DNA from: Serratia grimesii NBRC 13537
GTDB taxonomy: Bacteria; Pseudomonadota; Gammaproteobacteria; Enterobacterales; Enterobacteriaceae
DNA: 64,000 bases
Direction of reading: 5' to 3'
Assembly: GCF_001590905.1 (NCBI RefSeq)
Contig: NZ_BCTT01000010.1
Coordinates: 1 to 64,000, forward strand
The translations under genes and the position numbers were made by a program. A model generated the notes under the pieces. That model worked only from the letters and a program-made list of their open reading frames with translations. It had not been told where the DNA came from and did no database searches. This document shows, piece by piece, positions 43,695 to 54,365 of this stretch; position 1 is the stretch's first letter, and each line of letters starts with the position of its first letter.

Positions 43695-44720
43695 ATGGCA
43701 ACGATTAAAGATGTGGCCAAACGCGCTGGCGTTTCCACCACCACCGTTTCGCACGTCATCAATAAGACTCGTTTCGTCGCCGAAGAGACAAAAGCGGCCG
43801 TGGGTGCCGCGATTAAAGAGCTGCATTATTCACCCAGCGCTGTGGCGCGCAGTCTGAAGGTCAATCACACCAAATCGATTGGTCTGCTGGCAACCTCTAG
43901 TGAAGCGCCCTACTTTGCTGAAGTGATCGAAGCGGTAGAAAACAGTTGCTACAGCAAAGGCTATACGCTGATTCTGTGTAACTCGCACAACAATTTGGAC
44001 AAACAGCGCGCCTATCTGGCGATGCTGGCGCAAAAGCGCGTCGATGGCTTGTTGGTGATGTGTTCAGAATATCCAGACCAATTGCTCGGCATGTTGGAAG
44101 ATTATCGCAACATCCCGATGGTCGTGATGGACTGGGGCGCAGCACGCGGTGATTTTACTGATACCATCATTGATAATGCCTTCGAAGGTGGCTATCTGGC
44201 TGGACGTTATCTGATCGAGCGCGGACACCGCGATATCGGTGCCATTCCCGGCCAACTGGCGCGTAACACTGGGGGCGGACGCCATCAGGGCTTCTTAAAA
44301 GCCATGGAAGAAGCCAATATCGACGTGCGCGACGAGTGGGTCGTCCAGGGTGACTTTGAGCCAGAATCCGGCTACAAGGCCATGCACCAGATACTGTCGC
44401 AGAAGCAGCGTCCAACCGCGGTATTCTGTGGCGGCGATATCATGGCAATGGGGGCTATCTGTGCCGCCGATGAGCTTGGGCTACGCGTGCCGCAAGATAT
44501 CTCGGTCATTGGCTATGATAACGTGCGCAATGCGCGCTATTTCACCCCGGCGCTGACCACGATTCATCAACCTAAAGAGCGCTTGGGTGAGATGGCATTC
44601 ACCATGTTGTTGGACCGTATCATCAGCAAGCGTGAAGAGTCACAGGTGATCGAGGTTCATCCTAAGTTGGTTGAACGCCGTTCGGTTGCTGACGGTCCGT
44701 TTATCGATTACCGCCGTTAG
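43695..44720 (+). CDS. purR: Purine repressor PurR (LacI family)
   Basis: 341-residue repressor of purine synthesis genes with hypoxanthine or guanine as corepressor; length as in E. coli. The LacI HTH and hinge are in [20 protein letters not shown] and the hinge helix [12 protein letters not shown]; the periplasmic-binding-protein-like domain begins [20 protein letters not shown] 43695 is the family start, not the in-frame 43671. It ends overlapping punR by 4 bases. Confidence 0.97.
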   Translation: MATIKDVAKRAGVSTTTVSHVINKTRFVAEETKAAVGAAIKELHYSPSAVARSLKVNHTKSIGLLATSSEAPYFAEVIEAVENSCYSKGYTLILCNSHNNLDKQRAYLAMLAQKRVDGLLVMCSEYPDQLLGMLEDYRNIPMVVMDWGAARGDFTDTIIDNAFEGGYLAGRYLIERGHRDIGAIPGQLARNTGGGRHQGFLKAMEEANIDVRDEWVVQGDFEPESGYKAMHQILSQKQRPTAVFCGGDIMAMGAICAADELGLRVPQDISVIGYDNVRNARYFTPALTTIHQPKERLGEMAFTMLLDRIISKREESQVIEVHPKLVERRSVADGPFIDYRR

Positions 44721-45661
44721 TCATTCACGCCGGAAGCCACTGCGGTTTCCGGCGTCACTTCACTTAACCATTCCTGATTCAACGTTTCGCTGTCGCCTAA
44801 ATAGTCCAATAGCCAGGCCATCGCCGGTGATGGCGTATTTTGCTGCCATGTCAGGCAACAGGGGCTGGCAGGAAACGGCTGCTGCAACTGTAGCGCTACC
44901 AGTTCCCCACGTTCTACTAACGGCAAGACCTGATGTGCGGGCATCATCCCCACACACAATCCGGCGCACAGGCAATCCACCGCCGACGCCCAGTCCGGCA
45001 CTACCAACCGCCGCTGGTTATCCAGTGTCCAGGTGACCCGCTTGGGGAGATTACGTGAGGTATCTTCCAGACACAGTGACGGGAAAGGCCGGAGCTGGTC
45101 ATCGTTCAGTAACCCCTCTAAAGCGGCCAGCGGGTGCTGGGGGCTGGCGACGCATAACCAACGCATGTCGCCCATATCGCGAAAGGCAAACCCACCACCG
45201 ACCGGCACGGCCCGCGTCGCACCTATCGCCATGTCAGCACGGCCATCCACCAATGCATCCCACACACCATTAAACACTTCTGGCTGAACCAATAATTCAA
45301 CGTCAGGAAAATGCCGATAAAAATCCAACACCAACTGACGGCAACGCTGTGGCTTGACGATAATATCTACGGCAATCTTCAACTGACCACGCCAGCCGTT
45401 GGCTACCTGCTGACACTGCCGACGAGTGTCGAGCATTTTTTTGATGACACCACGCGCTTCCTGAATAAATAGCACACCCGCAGGCGTCAGCTCCACATCA
45501 CGATGACGGCGCTCAAACAACGGTACCGCCAGCCATTGCTCAAGTTGCCGCACGGTGTAACTTACCGCTGAGGGTACCCGATGCAATTCCTGCGCCGCTG
45601 CGCTAAAGCTACCGGTTCGGGCAACAGCATCCACTACATCCAGAGAATATTCAGACCACAT
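44717..45661 (-). CDS. punR: LysR-family regulator PunR (YdhB)
   Basis: 314 residues. [20 protein letters not shown] and [20 protein letters not shown] match E. coli PunR/YdhB almost exactly; the effector domain (from about residue 90) includes [20 protein letters not shown]. In E. coli PunR activates the divergent punC gene, which exports purine nucleosides. The arrangement is the same here with a 123-base divergent gap. It is convergent with purR. Confidence 0.95.
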   Translation of the reverse strand: MWSEYSLDVVDAVARTGSFSAAAQELHRVPSAVSYTVRQLEQWLAVPLFERRHRDVELTPAGVLFIQEARGVIKKMLDTRRQCQQVANGWRGQLKIAVDIIVKPQRCRQLVLDFYRHFPDVELLVQPEVFNGVWDALVDGRADMAIGATRAVPVGGGFAFRDMGDMRWLCVASPQHPLAALEGLLNDDQLRPFPSLCLEDTSRNLPKRVTWTLDNQRRLVVPDWASAVDCLCAGLCVGMMPAHQVLPLVERGELVALQLQQPFPASPCCLTWQQNTPSPAMAWLLDYLGDSETLNQEWLSEVTPETAVASGVND

Positions 45662-45784
45662 GGTTTTGCCTTCAATTTTTTTAACAGCACTTTGCAAATA
45701 TTACCGTTTCACAAGCAGAGATCCAGCCGGATACACTTGCCGGCGCTAAAAACCTGCGACAATAAAATATTAACGAGAAATACC

Positions 45785-46993
45785 ATGCGAAATTCCTTTG
45801 GTTTTATGTTCTATCTTGCCGGCCTGAGTATGCTGGGTTACCTGGCTACCGACATGTACTTGCCCGCTTTTGGTGTGATGCAGCAAGACCTGCAAATTTC
45901 TGCCGGGGCGATCAGCGCCAGCTTGAGTATCTTCCTGGCCGGCTTTGCCTTTGCACAATTACTCTGGGGCCCGCTTTCCGATCACCTTGGCCGCAAGCCC
46001 GTACTATTGATTGGTCTGGCCCTGTTTGCTCTGGGTTGCCTGGGCATGTTGTGGGTAGAGAATGCCGTTCAGCTCTGGTCGCTGCGTTTTATCCAGGCCA
46101 TTGGGGTTTGTTCCGCCGCGGTCACCTGGCAAGCGCTCGTCATTGACCGTTACCGTGAAGGTAAGGCAAACCGTGTTTTCGCCACCATTATGCCACTGGT
46201 GGCGCTTTCACCCGCACTGGCACCGCTGGTCGGGGCGTGGCTGTTAAACCATATGGGTTGGCGCGCTATTTTCGCCGTGCTGCTGGGCATCACCGTTATA
46301 CTGCTGCTGCCTACCCTGCTATTGAAAGAAAGCGCCAAGGCGGCACCCACCACCGAAAAGAAAAGCAGCCTGACCTTCCTGCAACTGTTGAAATCACCGG
46401 CCTTTAGCGGGAACGTCACCATCTTTGCCGCCTGTTCGGCCGGATTTTTTGCCTGGCTGACCGGTTCACCGTTTATTCTTGGTGATATGGGGTACAGCCC
46501 AAATGATATTGGCCTGAGTTATGTACCGCAGACCCTTGCCTTCTTATTAGGGGGTTATGGCTGCCGTACCGCATTAAATCGCATTAATGGCAACACGTTA
46601 CTGCCGTGGCTGCTGGTAGCTTATGGTGTGAGTATGGTGTCTCTGTACTTGGTTGCCACGCTGACTGAGCCGACACTGACCACATTGTTGATTCCGTTCT
46701 GCGTGATGGCATTGGTCAACGGAGCCACCTACCCAATCGTTGTGGCGAATGCGCTAACACCATTCCCAGAAGGCACAGGTAAAGCCGCAGCCCTGCAAAA
46801 CACCTTGCAGTTGGGCCTGTGTTTTGTCGCCAGTATGCTGGTTTCGGCATTTATTGCCCAACCCCTGCTGGCAACAGTCACGGTGATGGTGTCGACGGTA
46901 GTATTGGCTGGAATGGGCTATATGCTGCAACGCGGTAAAGTGGTGGATGACAGTCAGACAACGCGACAGGAACATGCTAACTCTGCGTCATAA
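45785..46993 (+). CDS. punC: MFS purine nucleoside exporter PunC (YdhC)
   Basis: 402-residue major facilitator of the Bcr/CflA drug-resistance group with 12 membrane segments. [20 protein letters not shown], the A-like motif [17 protein letters not shown] and the [19 protein letters not shown] segment are typical. ATG 45785 gives the [19 protein letters not shown] family start; the longer frame from 45581 overlaps punR. It is divergent from and probably activated by PunR. Confidence 0.95.
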   Translation: MRNSFGFMFYLAGLSMLGYLATDMYLPAFGVMQQDLQISAGAISASLSIFLAGFAFAQLLWGPLSDHLGRKPVLLIGLALFALGCLGMLWVENAVQLWSLRFIQAIGVCSAAVTWQALVIDRYREGKANRVFATIMPLVALSPALAPLVGAWLLNHMGWRAIFAVLLGITVILLLPTLLLKESAKAAPTTEKKSSLTFLQLLKSPAFSGNVTIFAACSAGFFAWLTGSPFILGDMGYSPNDIGLSYVPQTLAFLLGGYGCRTALNRINGNTLLPWLLVAYGVSMVSLYLVATLTEPTLTTLLIPFCVMALVNGATYPIVVANALTPFPEGTGKAAALQNTLQLGLCFVASMLVSAFIAQPLLATVTVMVSTVVLAGMGYMLQRGKVVDDSQTTRQEHANSAS

Positions 46994-47046
46994 TTGTCAT
47001 TATTAATAATCACTTAAAGAATATTTTTGCCGAGTGCGATTTACAG

Positions 47047-47075
47047 TTGAGTAAGCGCCTCGGCAAGCCTATACT
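47047..47075 (+). promoter_or_regulatory. Distal cfa promoter
   Basis: TTGAGT (47047-47052) and TATACT (47070-47075) are separated by 17 bases, about 260 bases before the cfa start. E. coli cfa also has a distal sigma70 promoter with a long leader plus a sigmaS promoter nearer the gene. An imperfect repeat GCCGAG/CTCGGC overlaps the region. The 340-base gap has no other gene. Confidence 0.5.
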
Positions 47076-47333
47076 CAAAACGACCTTTTAAAATAACACT
47101 TTTATAATTTCTTTATCACAAATTGCTGTTGTGTACGCGCATGGCGTCACACTTTTTTAAGGATTGTCTTTCCCGCGTTTCTTGCGCTGGAACCTTCTTA
47201 AAATTTTCCTCTGTTCATAGTCGGATATCAGACGCCACGGGACTTTTTACCGTAGGTAAACGTATGCACCCGCAGAATTTGTCTAAGCTATTTTTTGGCG
47301 GGTCATAAGTCAGAAGAAGGTGATGGAGAAGCT

Positions 47334-48485
47334 ATGAGTTCATCGTGTATAGAAGATGTGAGCATCCAGGACAACCAATGGTACCGTATCGCTCATGAAA
47401 TGCTCAGCATGGCCGGTATTGAAATAAACGGCTCACGCCCTTTCGATATTCAGGTTAAAAACCCCGATTTTTTTAAACGCGTTCTACAGGAGGGTTCTCT
47501 CGGCCTTGGCGAAAGCTATATGGACGGTTGGTGGGAATGTGAACGGCTGGATATATTCTTTCAACATGTTGTCCGCGCCGGTCTGGAAAAGAAACTCCCC
47601 CGCCATCTAAAAGATACTCTCCGAATTGCCGCTGCGCGATTAACCAATTTGCAATCGAAAAAACGCGCCTGGATTGTCGGTAAAGAGCATTACGATCTGG
47701 GGAACGACCTGTTTACGCAGATGCTCGATCCTTATATGCAGTATTCCTGCGCCTACTGGAAAGAGGCAACTACGCTGGAAGAGGCGCAAGATGCCAAGCT
47801 GCGGATGATTTGCGAAAAACTGCAGCTACAACCGGGTATGCGTTTGCTGGATATCGGCTGCGGTTGGGGTGGGCTTTCCGCCTATGCAGCAAAAAACTTC
47901 GGCGTGTCCGTGGTGGGCGTAACCATTTCTGCCGAGCAGCAAAAGCTGGCGCAAGAGCGCTGTGCCGGGCTGGACGTCGAAATTCTGCTGCAAGATTATC
48001 GCGATTTGCACCTACAGTTTGACCGTATCGTTTCAGTCGGCATGTTTGAGCACGTCGGCCCCAAAAATTACCGCACCTACTTCAATGTTGTTGAGCGTAA
48101 TTTAAAACCGGGCGGCTTATTCCTGCTACACACCATCGGTTCGAATCGGACAGATATGAATGTTGACCCGTGGATCAACAAATATATCTTCCCGAATGGC
48201 TGTTTGCCTTCCGTTACCCATATCGCCCAAGCCAGCGAAGGGCATTTTGTGATGGAGGACTGGCATAATATTGGCGCTGATTATGATCGCACGCTGATGG
48301 CATGGTACGAGCGATTCAAACAAGCGTGGCCAGAACTCGCACAACGTTATTCCGATCGCTTCGAGCGCATGTTCAGTTATTATCTGAACGCCTGTGCCGG
48401 CGCATTTCGCGCGCGGGATATTCAACTGTGGCAGGTGGTATTCAGCCCGAAAGGCGTTGAAGGTGGTATCCGCGTTCCGCGATAA
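47334..48485 (+). CDS. cfa: Cyclopropane-fatty-acyl-phospholipid synthase
   Basis: 383-residue enzyme that methylates membrane unsaturated fatty acids with SAM, increasing acid and stress resistance. The N-terminal lipid-binding part (FFKRVLQEGSLGLGESYMDG) precedes the methyltransferase core: LDIGCGWGGLSAYAA, VVGVTISAEQQKLAQERC, and SVGMFEHVGPKNY with the bicarbonate site. ATG 47334 gives the MSSSCIEDVS start known from E. coli, behind GGAGAAGCT. Confidence 0.97.
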   Translation: MSSSCIEDVSIQDNQWYRIAHEMLSMAGIEINGSRPFDIQVKNPDFFKRVLQEGSLGLGESYMDGWWECERLDIFFQHVVRAGLEKKLPRHLKDTLRIAAARLTNLQSKKRAWIVGKEHYDLGNDLFTQMLDPYMQYSCAYWKEATTLEEAQDAKLRMICEKLQLQPGMRLLDIGCGWGGLSAYAAKNFGVSVVGVTISAEQQKLAQERCAGLDVEILLQDYRDLHLQFDRIVSVGMFEHVGPKNYRTYFNVVERNLKPGGLFLLHTIGSNRTDMNVDPWINKYIFPNGCLPSVTHIAQASEGHFVMEDWHNIGADYDRTLMAWYERFKQAWPELAQRYSDRFERMFSYYLNACAGAFRARDIQLWQVVFSPKGVEGGIRVPR

Positions 48486-48500
48486 CACTGCGCAATAAAA

Positions 48501-48530
48501 AACCCCGGTAAATCAGCCGGGGTTCTTTTC
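48501..48530. terminator. Bidirectional terminator between cfa and the I78 inhibitor gene
   Basis: AACCCCGG (48501-48508) pairs with CCGGGGTT (48517-48524). CTTTTC follows on the plus strand and TTTTTATT on the minus strand. Confidence 0.82.
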
Positions 48531-48553
48531 ATACATCGATGACCTAATAAGGA

Positions 48554-48850
48554 TCAGCCGCAATAAACGCGGATGATTTTATCATCACTGTCACCCAAGA
48601 AGTTCAGACGGCGCAGATTAAAGTCCATCGTTACTGCTGAGTTATACGGAATAGCGCGCACCTGTGAGTCAATCTGCACACCTTCGAGCGCTGACAGCGG
48701 TTTACCGACATAGCTCTGATACTGTGCCGCACCGCAGGTATCATTATCTGCGTCCACTGCCGGGTTGGCTGCGCCCTGTTCAGGCGAACTGCTACAAGCA
48801 CTCAGCGCCAACAGCGCCGTTAACATCAACGTTTTCCCATAAAACTTCAC
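48554..48850 (-). CDS. I78-family peptidase inhibitor lipoprotein
   Basis: 98-residue lipoprotein. The signal peptide ends in the lipobox LSAC (Cys19). After a short acidic linker, DTCGAAQYQSYVGKPLSAL and VRAIPYNSAVTMDFNLRRLN are the conserved blocks of peptidase inhibitor family I78, with the second cysteine at VYCG. It is probably a periplasmic or outer-membrane-bound inhibitor of serine peptidases. It lies between cfa and ribE, 29 bases downstream of ribE on the same strand. Confidence 0.85.
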   Translation of the reverse strand: MKFYGKTLMLTALLALSACSSSPEQGAANPAVDADNDTCGAAQYQSYVGKPLSALEGVQIDSQVRAIPYNSAVTMDFNLRRLNFLGDSDDKIIRVYCG

Positions 48851-48879
48851 GCGTTTGCTCCTCTCTGGTTTGTCGTCCG

Positions 48880-49530
48880 TCAGATCTTCTGCGACAGCGC
48901 GCTCGCCGCCGCCATCGCCGCTTCACGGCTCGCTAAAACACGCTCAACGGTGTCCACCACCGCCTGTGTTTGCGGGTCGATCTCAATATTCACCTTATCA
49001 CCCAGGCGTTTTTTACCCAGCGTGGTACGTTCCAGCGTTTCCGGGATCAGATGTACGCAAAAACGATTATTCACGACTTCACCTATGGTCAGACTAATAC
49101 CATCGATGCCAATGAAGCCTTTATGCAGAACGTATTTCATCAATTCGGCGTCTGGCATCCGCAGCCACACCTGGCGATTATTCTCAGAGGTATAAATCTT
49201 GGCCACCTCCGCCGTGCAGATAATATGGCCGGACATCAGGTGACCGCCAATTTCATCATTAAATTTGGCTGCCCGCTCAATGTTGACAACATCCCCCAAC
49301 ACCAGATCACCGAGGTTAGTCAAACGCAGCGTTTCTTTGATCAGATCAAAGCTGACGCGGTTGCCTTCCACCGCAGTGACGGTCAGGCAGCAGCCGTTAT
49401 GCGCCACCGATGCCCCGAGTTCTAGCCCTGGCAGCAGTTCAGTAGGCATATCGATAACGTGAGTGCGGAAGTTGGATTTTTCATCAATGGCGACCAGCGG
49501 CGCGGTGCCTTGTACGATACCGGTGAACAT
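48880..49530 (-). CDS. ribE: Riboflavin synthase
   Basis: 216-residue enzyme (E. coli gene also called ribC) that dismutates 6,7-dimethyl-8-ribityllumazine to riboflavin. The two internal lumazine-binding repeats start at [13 protein letters not shown] and at about residue 98 ([13 protein letters not shown]); NGCCLTVT and DGISLTIG are the paired substrate loops. It lies upstream of the I78 gene and is divergent from mdtK, as in E. coli. No FMN riboswitch was recognised in its upstream 241 bases. Confidence 0.97.
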   Translation of the reverse strand: MFTGIVQGTAPLVAIDEKSNFRTHVIDMPTELLPGLELGASVAHNGCCLTVTAVEGNRVSFDLIKETLRLTNLGDLVLGDVVNIERAAKFNDEIGGHLMSGHIICTAEVAKIYTSENNRQVWLRMPDAELMKYVLHKGFIGIDGISLTIGEVVNNRFCVHLIPETLERTTLGKKRLGDKVNIEIDPQTQAVVDTVERVLASREAAMAAASALSQKI

Positions 49531-49771
49531 GTGGGCCTCTTCTTTCTACAATGTTTAAAGCGCTTGAGGCAGTTTGCCCCAGTTGGCGAGGAAAACCAAA
49601 CCCGAGGCGACAAAAAATCTGCGCCTGCGCATTTAATAACTATTTCATCGCGGCATTTGCTTAACGACGCCGAGCGGGTACAATATTTTTGACAAAATTC
49701 CGCTATTTTTAATTGTTGTCCTTTCGCGACGACCCTTCCCTTCATCATAAATAAATAGAAAAGGTGTATGC

Positions 49772-51148
49772 GTGCAGAAGTACTTAATTGAAGCGCGTAG
49801 CTTATTGGCCCTCGCAATCCCGGTAATCATCGCGCAAATATCGCAAACCGCAATGGGCGTAGTCGATACCATCATGGCCGGTGCTTACAGCGCCACAGAT
49901 ATGGCCGCCGTCGCCGTCGGTACCTCTATCTGGTTGCCGGCCATTCTCTTCGGCCACGGCTTGTTGCTCGCACTGACACCAGTAATTGCACAACTTAATG
50001 GTGCAGGTCGACGCGATCGTATCGCCCATCAAGTTCGTCAAGGTTTCTGGCTGGCTGGAGCCGTCTCTGTGCTGGTGATTACTGTGTTGTATAACAGCAA
50101 GTTTGTTATCGACATGATGCACAACATTGATCCACAGCTGGCAGACAAAGCCGTAGGTTATCTGCACGCCATCATGTGGGGGGCGCCAGGCTATCTGTTC
50201 TTCCAGGTCCTACGTGGCCAATGTGAGGGGCTGTCAAAAACTAAACCTGGTATGGTCATTGGCTTTCTCGGTTTGTTGGTCAACATCCCGATCAACTATA
50301 TCTTCATCTACGGTAAGTTCGGTATGCCGGAACTGGGTGGCGTCGGTTGCGGTGTGGCAACGGCAAGCGTCTACTGGTTTATGTTCCTGGCGATGCGGTG
50401 GTACGTCCGACGAGCACCGTCGCAGCGCGATATAGTACCGCACGAAGGCAGTAACAAACGACCAGACTGGCCAGCGATAAAACGCTTGTTCGGCATTGGT
50501 CTGCCGGTTGCGTTGGCTCTGTTCTTTGAAGTCACGCTGTTCGCGATTGTTGCCCTGTTGGTGTCACCGCTCGGCATTGTTTCCGTCGCAGGGCACCAGA
50601 TTGCACTGAACTTCAGCGCCCTGATGTTCGTTTTGCCGCTGTCACTGGGCGTCAGTGCCACTATTCGCGTTGGTTATCGATTGGGTGAAGGATCGGTTGA
50701 AGGCGCACGCATTGCCGCCTATGCGTCGATCGGCGTCGGTATCTTGATGGCCTGCTGTACCGCGCTGTTTACCGCCACCTTCCGCGAACACATTGCCTTG
50801 CTGTACAACGACAGCCCAGCCGTTGTGGCCATGGCGTCACACCTGATGCTGTTGGCGGCAATTTATCAGATCTCCGACTCCATACAGGTGATTGGCAGCG
50901 GTATTCTGCGCGGTTATAAAGATACCCGTTCGATCTTCTTCATCACCTTTATCGCTTATTGGGTGCTGGGTCTGCCGAGTGGTTATCTGTTGGCGCTAAC
51001 CGATATCGTTGTACCGGCAATGGGACCAAGCGGATTCTGGATTGGGTTTATCATTGGCCTCACCTTTGCCGCCATTATGATGGCCTTGCGTATGCGCTGG
51101 CTGCAAAGACAACCGGCCGCACTCATCTTGCAACGCTCGACTCGCTAA
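49772..51148 (+). CDS. mdtK: MATE-family multidrug exporter MdtK (NorM)
   Basis: 458-residue Na+/H+-coupled exporter of fluoroquinolones and other cations, with 12 membrane segments in two MatE halves (from about residues 20 and 245). The start is GTG 49772 ([20 protein letters not shown]), behind [23 protein letters not shown] and [20 protein letters not shown] are family blocks. It is divergent from ribE and followed by a perfect 12-bp hairpin. Confidence 0.96.
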   Translation: MQKYLIEARSLLALAIPVIIAQISQTAMGVVDTIMAGAYSATDMAAVAVGTSIWLPAILFGHGLLLALTPVIAQLNGAGRRDRIAHQVRQGFWLAGAVSVLVITVLYNSKFVIDMMHNIDPQLADKAVGYLHAIMWGAPGYLFFQVLRGQCEGLSKTKPGMVIGFLGLLVNIPINYIFIYGKFGMPELGGVGCGVATASVYWFMFLAMRWYVRRAPSQRDIVPHEGSNKRPDWPAIKRLFGIGLPVALALFFEVTLFAIVALLVSPLGIVSVAGHQIALNFSALMFVLPLSLGVSATIRVGYRLGEGSVEGARIAAYASIGVGILMACCTALFTATFREHIALLYNDSPAVVAMASHLMLLAAIYQISDSIQVIGSGILRGYKDTRSIFFITFIAYWVLGLPSGYLLALTDIVVPAMGPSGFWIGFIIGLTFAAIMMALRMRWLQRQPAALILQRSTR

Positions 51149-51154
51149 ACATCA

Positions 51155-51184
51155 CCGTCGGCCGGTCGCTAAACCGGCCGACGG
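51155..51184 (+). terminator. Perfect hairpin after mdtK
   Basis: CCGTCGGCCGGT (51155-51166) pairs perfectly with ACCGGCCGACGG (51173-51184) across 6 bases. No T run follows, so it may be an RNA-stabilising stem rather than a simple intrinsic terminator. Confidence 0.55.
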
Positions 51185-51340
51185 CTTCATGGCCAGAGTT
51201 TGCAGAAAAAACCACCGCACTGCACACAAGCGCAGCAATCGCGTGAAATACCGGATAAAATTACGTTTTTCTCCTTGCCAGCAAGCAGGTAGCTCGTTAA
51301 TATTCGTCCCCGCTGTCAGCCATGACAGACAGGAAAAGAT

Positions 51341-51417
51341 GCGTCCGTAGCTCAGTTGGTTAGAGCACCACCTTGACATGGTGGGGGTCGGTGGTTCGAG
51401 TCCACTCGGACGCACCA
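51341..51417 (+). tRNA. tRNA-Val (GAC)
   Basis: 77-base cloverleaf with CCA encoded. The acceptor stem GCGTCCG pairs with CGGACGC, the D arm is GCTCAGTTGGTTAGAGC, the anticodon stem CCACC...GGTGG holds GAC at 51375-51377, and the T arm GTGGTTCGAGTCCAC is standard. E. coli has two copies (valV, valW) at this place; only one is seen here. Confidence 0.98.
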
Positions 51418-51552
51418 AAGCGTTGTTTTCTCAAACTTGCCCTATCAGCTCAACACTCACCCTATTGTTAACTCGCCAGCGCGATCCCATACTTTAGCTT
51501 CTGCCATCGCAAACTGTATCATCAAGGCGAATACCTTATCAGGACAGATCCC

Positions 51553-51858
51553 ATGCTGACATTTACCGCAGAGACTTCGTTTGAGAAGCTCGACAACGGC
51601 CTCACCCGCCGACAAGGGATAATGAACAACGGCGCCCGTGCCACAGAAGTAAAATTCGACGCCGGCGCCTTCGGCCAGCTGCAAAAACGCGCCCACACCT
51701 TGCAAACACGGGTAGTCTCGGGCGAGTTTGAATTCACTGTAGGCAGTGACACCCAGATAGTGCTCGCCGGTGAAACCGTCACGATCCCCGCGAATACCGC
51801 GAGTGGTTGCTTCTGTTTGGCTGCCGGTACGTTGTGGGAAATCATCACGTCAAACTAA
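51553..51858 (+). CDS. Small cupin-fold protein
   Basis: 101 residues. FDAGAFGQLQKRAHTLQTRV and VSGEFEFTVGSDTQIVLAGE followed by ETVTIPANTASGCF form a single small cupin barrel. The first metal motif is incomplete (one histidine in KRAHTL), so metal binding is uncertain. It is a stand-alone gene between tRNA-Val and pykF, a place where accessory genes often insert. I do not recognise a specific family or substrate. Confidence 0.72.
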   Translation: MLTFTAETSFEKLDNGLTRRQGIMNNGARATEVKFDAGAFGQLQKRAHTLQTRVVSGEFEFTVGSDTQIVLAGETVTIPANTASGCFCLAAGTLWEIITSN

Positions 51859-51890
51859 CCTTCTGCAATACTTGCATTTACAGAAGGGTT
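51857..51890 (+). terminator. Weak hairpin after the small cupin gene
   Basis: AACCTTCTG (51857-51865) pairs with CAGAAGGGTT (51881-51890) with one bulge; tail ATTTG. Low strength. Confidence 0.4.
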
Positions 51891-52026
51891 ATTTGCGCAA
51901 CAAACACCTGCTGTTGGTTTGCATTTGCGCCACATTTGCTGCTGATTTGACGGTTCCGCGATTTAGCATCGGTTTTTTATTTTGTTTCCCGCCGCTTAGC
52001 CTTTATAATGCGCAACGTCTTTCAGT

Positions 52027-52038
52027 TGAATGGTTTCA
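52027..52038. promoter_or_regulatory. Cra (FruR) box upstream of pykF
   Basis: TGAATGGTTTCA matches the Cra half-sites TGAA and TTCA at correct spacing. pykF is a known Cra-repressed gene in E. coli. The site lies 226 bases before the start codon; the remaining 405-base gap shows no gene. Confidence 0.6.
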
Positions 52039-52263
52039 GCCCTTGATCTGCGAAAACGCAATAACAACACATTTTCACCTCATCACGTTGCGCAGCATCC
52101 CCGCATCCCGGCGCGGGCTGAATTTTTCCGCCCCATTTCGACTCTGGTCACCTATCCTTAACTGTGTTTTGCATCACCAGGCACGACTCAAATCCCTTAT
52201 CAGTGGCCTGACCGCTGGTTTTATTCGTTTCTTTATCCATCACAACTTGTAGAAAAATCCGTC

Positions 52264-53676
52264 ATGAAAAAGACCAAAATTGTTTGTACCATCGGTCCAA
52301 AAACCGAATCGGAAGAAATGCTGACCAACCTGCTGAATGCCGGCATGAACGTAATGCGCCTGAACTTCTCACATGGTGATTATGAAGAGCACGGCAACCG
52401 CATCAAGAACATGCGCGCAGTGATGGCGAAAACCGGTCAGAACGCGGGTATCCTGTTGGATACCAAAGGCCCGGAAATCCGCACCATGAAACTGGAAGGC
52501 GGCAAAGACGCTGCCCTGGTTGCCGGTCAGACTTTCACTTTCACCACCGATCAGAGCGTTATCGGCAACAACGAACGTGTTGCAGTCACTTATGCAGGCT
52601 TTAGTGCTGACCTGAAAATTGGTAACACCGTGCTGGTAGACGATGGTCTGATCGGCATGGAAGTCACCAACGTGACCGAAAACGAAGTGGTTTGTAAGGT
52701 GCTGAACAGCGGTGACCTGGGCGAGAACAAAGGCGTTAACCTGCCAGGCGTTTCTATTCAGTTGCCTGCACTGGCAGAAAAAGACAAACGCGATCTGATT
52801 TTCGGCTGCGAACAAGGTGTGGACTTCGTTGCTGCGTCCTTTATCCGTAAACGTTCAGACGTGCTGGAAATCCGTGAACACCTGAAAGCCCACGGTGGTG
52901 AGCAAATCCAGATCATCTCTAAAATCGAAAACCAGGAAGGCCTGAACAACTTCGACGAGATCCTCGAAGCGTCTGACGGCATCATGGTTGCTCGTGGTGA
53001 TCTGGGTGTGGAAATTCCGGTAGAAGAAGTGATCTTCGCGCAGAAGATGATGATCGAAAAATGTAATCGTGCACGCAAAGTGGTTATCACCGCAACGCAG
53101 ATGCTCGATTCAATGATCAAAAACCCGCGCCCTACCCGCGCAGAAGCTGGCGACGTTGCTAACGCCATTTTGGATGGTACCGACGCTGTCATGCTGTCAG
53201 GTGAGAGCGCCAAGGGTAAGTACCCACTGGAAGCCGTTACCATCATGGCGACCATCTGTGAGCGCACAGATCGCGTAATGCCAAGCCGTATCGACAGCCT
53301 GAATGACAACCGCAAACTGCGCATCACTGAAGCAGTATGCCGTGGTGCTGTTGAAACCGCAGAAAAACTGGATGCGCCACTGATCGTTGTTGCCACCAGC
53401 GGCGGTAAATCAGCCAAATCCGTGCGTAAATACTTCCCTAACGCAGTGATCCTGGCGTTGACCACCAATGAAGTCACCGCTCACCAGCTCATTCTGAGCA
53501 AAGGCGTGATTCCACAGATGGTTAAGGAAATCGCCTCTACCGACGATTTCTACCGCATTGGTAAAGAAGCGGCGTTGGCCAGCGGTCTTGCACAAAAAGG
53601 CGACGTTGTGGTGATGGTTTCTGGTGCCCTGGTACCAAGTGGCACCACCAATACTGCCTCGGTTCACGTGCTCTAA
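52264..53676 (+). CDS. pykF: Pyruvate kinase I (fructose-1,6-bisphosphate activated)
   Basis: 470-residue glycolytic enzyme converting PEP and ADP to pyruvate and ATP; same length as E. coli Pyk[21 protein letters not shown] begins the barrel, [17 protein letters not shown] is the signature with catalytic Lys and Glu, and [19 protein letters not shown] lies in the C-terminal regulatory domain. It is followed by a strong terminator and then lpp, as in E. coli. Confidence 0.98.
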   Translation: MKKTKIVCTIGPKTESEEMLTNLLNAGMNVMRLNFSHGDYEEHGNRIKNMRAVMAKTGQNAGILLDTKGPEIRTMKLEGGKDAALVAGQTFTFTTDQSVIGNNERVAVTYAGFSADLKIGNTVLVDDGLIGMEVTNVTENEVVCKVLNSGDLGENKGVNLPGVSIQLPALAEKDKRDLIFGCEQGVDFVAASFIRKRSDVLEIREHLKAHGGEQIQIISKIENQEGLNNFDEILEASDGIMVARGDLGVEIPVEEVIFAQKMMIEKCNRARKVVITATQMLDSMIKNPRPTRAEAGDVANAILDGTDAVMLSGESAKGKYPLEAVTIMATICERTDRVMPSRIDSLNDNRKLRITEAVCRGAVETAEKLDAPLIVVATSGGKSAKSVRKYFPNAVILALTTNEVTAHQLILSKGVIPQMVKEIASTDDFYRIGKEAALASGLAQKGDVVVMVSGALVPSGTTNTASVHVL

Positions 53677-53704
53677 TATAAAACGTGACATAATTCTTTT
53701 GTCA

Positions 53705-53731
53705 AAAACGCCGCTTTGCGGCGTTTTTTTT
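53705..53731 (+). terminator. Terminator after pykF
   Basis: AAAACGCCGC (53705-53714) pairs perfectly with GCGGCGTTTT (53718-53727), loop TTT, followed by TTTT. Confidence 0.93.
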
Positions 53732-53911
53732 AGCAGTAGTAAACTATTTTCTCAAAAACGCAACCATCGATTGCTCATTATTTGGCTAATTATAAATCGG
53801 AGTTGTCCCATGGAATCCGGCTGTTTTCCCTACATTTTTTAACTATTTCTCAAAAGAAGATGCAAGTTTGAGCGAACGATCAAAATAAAGCACTCCAATA
53901 CAAAAAAATTA

Positions 53912-54221
<310 letters not shown>

Positions 54222-54238
54222 GTTAGCTTCGGTTAATG

Positions 54239-54269
54239 AAAACGGCGCACATTGTGCGCCGTTTTTTTT
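54239..54269 (+). terminator. Terminator after lpp
   Basis: AACGGCGCAC (54241-54250) pairs perfectly with GTGCGCCGTT (54254-54263), loop ATT, followed by TTTTTT. Confidence 0.93.
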
Positions 54270-54365
54270 GCCTGTCGCTCCCCCGATGAGTCCCCTCTTA
54301 CCACCAGGCGAAAAAAAAGGGCTCAGCATGCTGAACCCCTCTGTAATATCCATTATAACCGCGTT

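Noticed and set aside
49531-49771. FMN riboswitch upstream of ribE
   Set aside because: The conserved RFN helices could not be recognised in the 241-base gap; in enterobacteria that riboswitch precedes ribB.
51770-52252. 160-residue open frame ahead of pykF
   Set aside because: Starts inside the small cupin gene in another frame and crosses the Cra box and leader; no protein-like features.
52758-53477. 239-residue open frame antisense to pykF
   Set aside because: Shadow of a highly biased, strongly expressed gene; composition rich in Ser, Arg and Thr with no family likeness or ribosome site.
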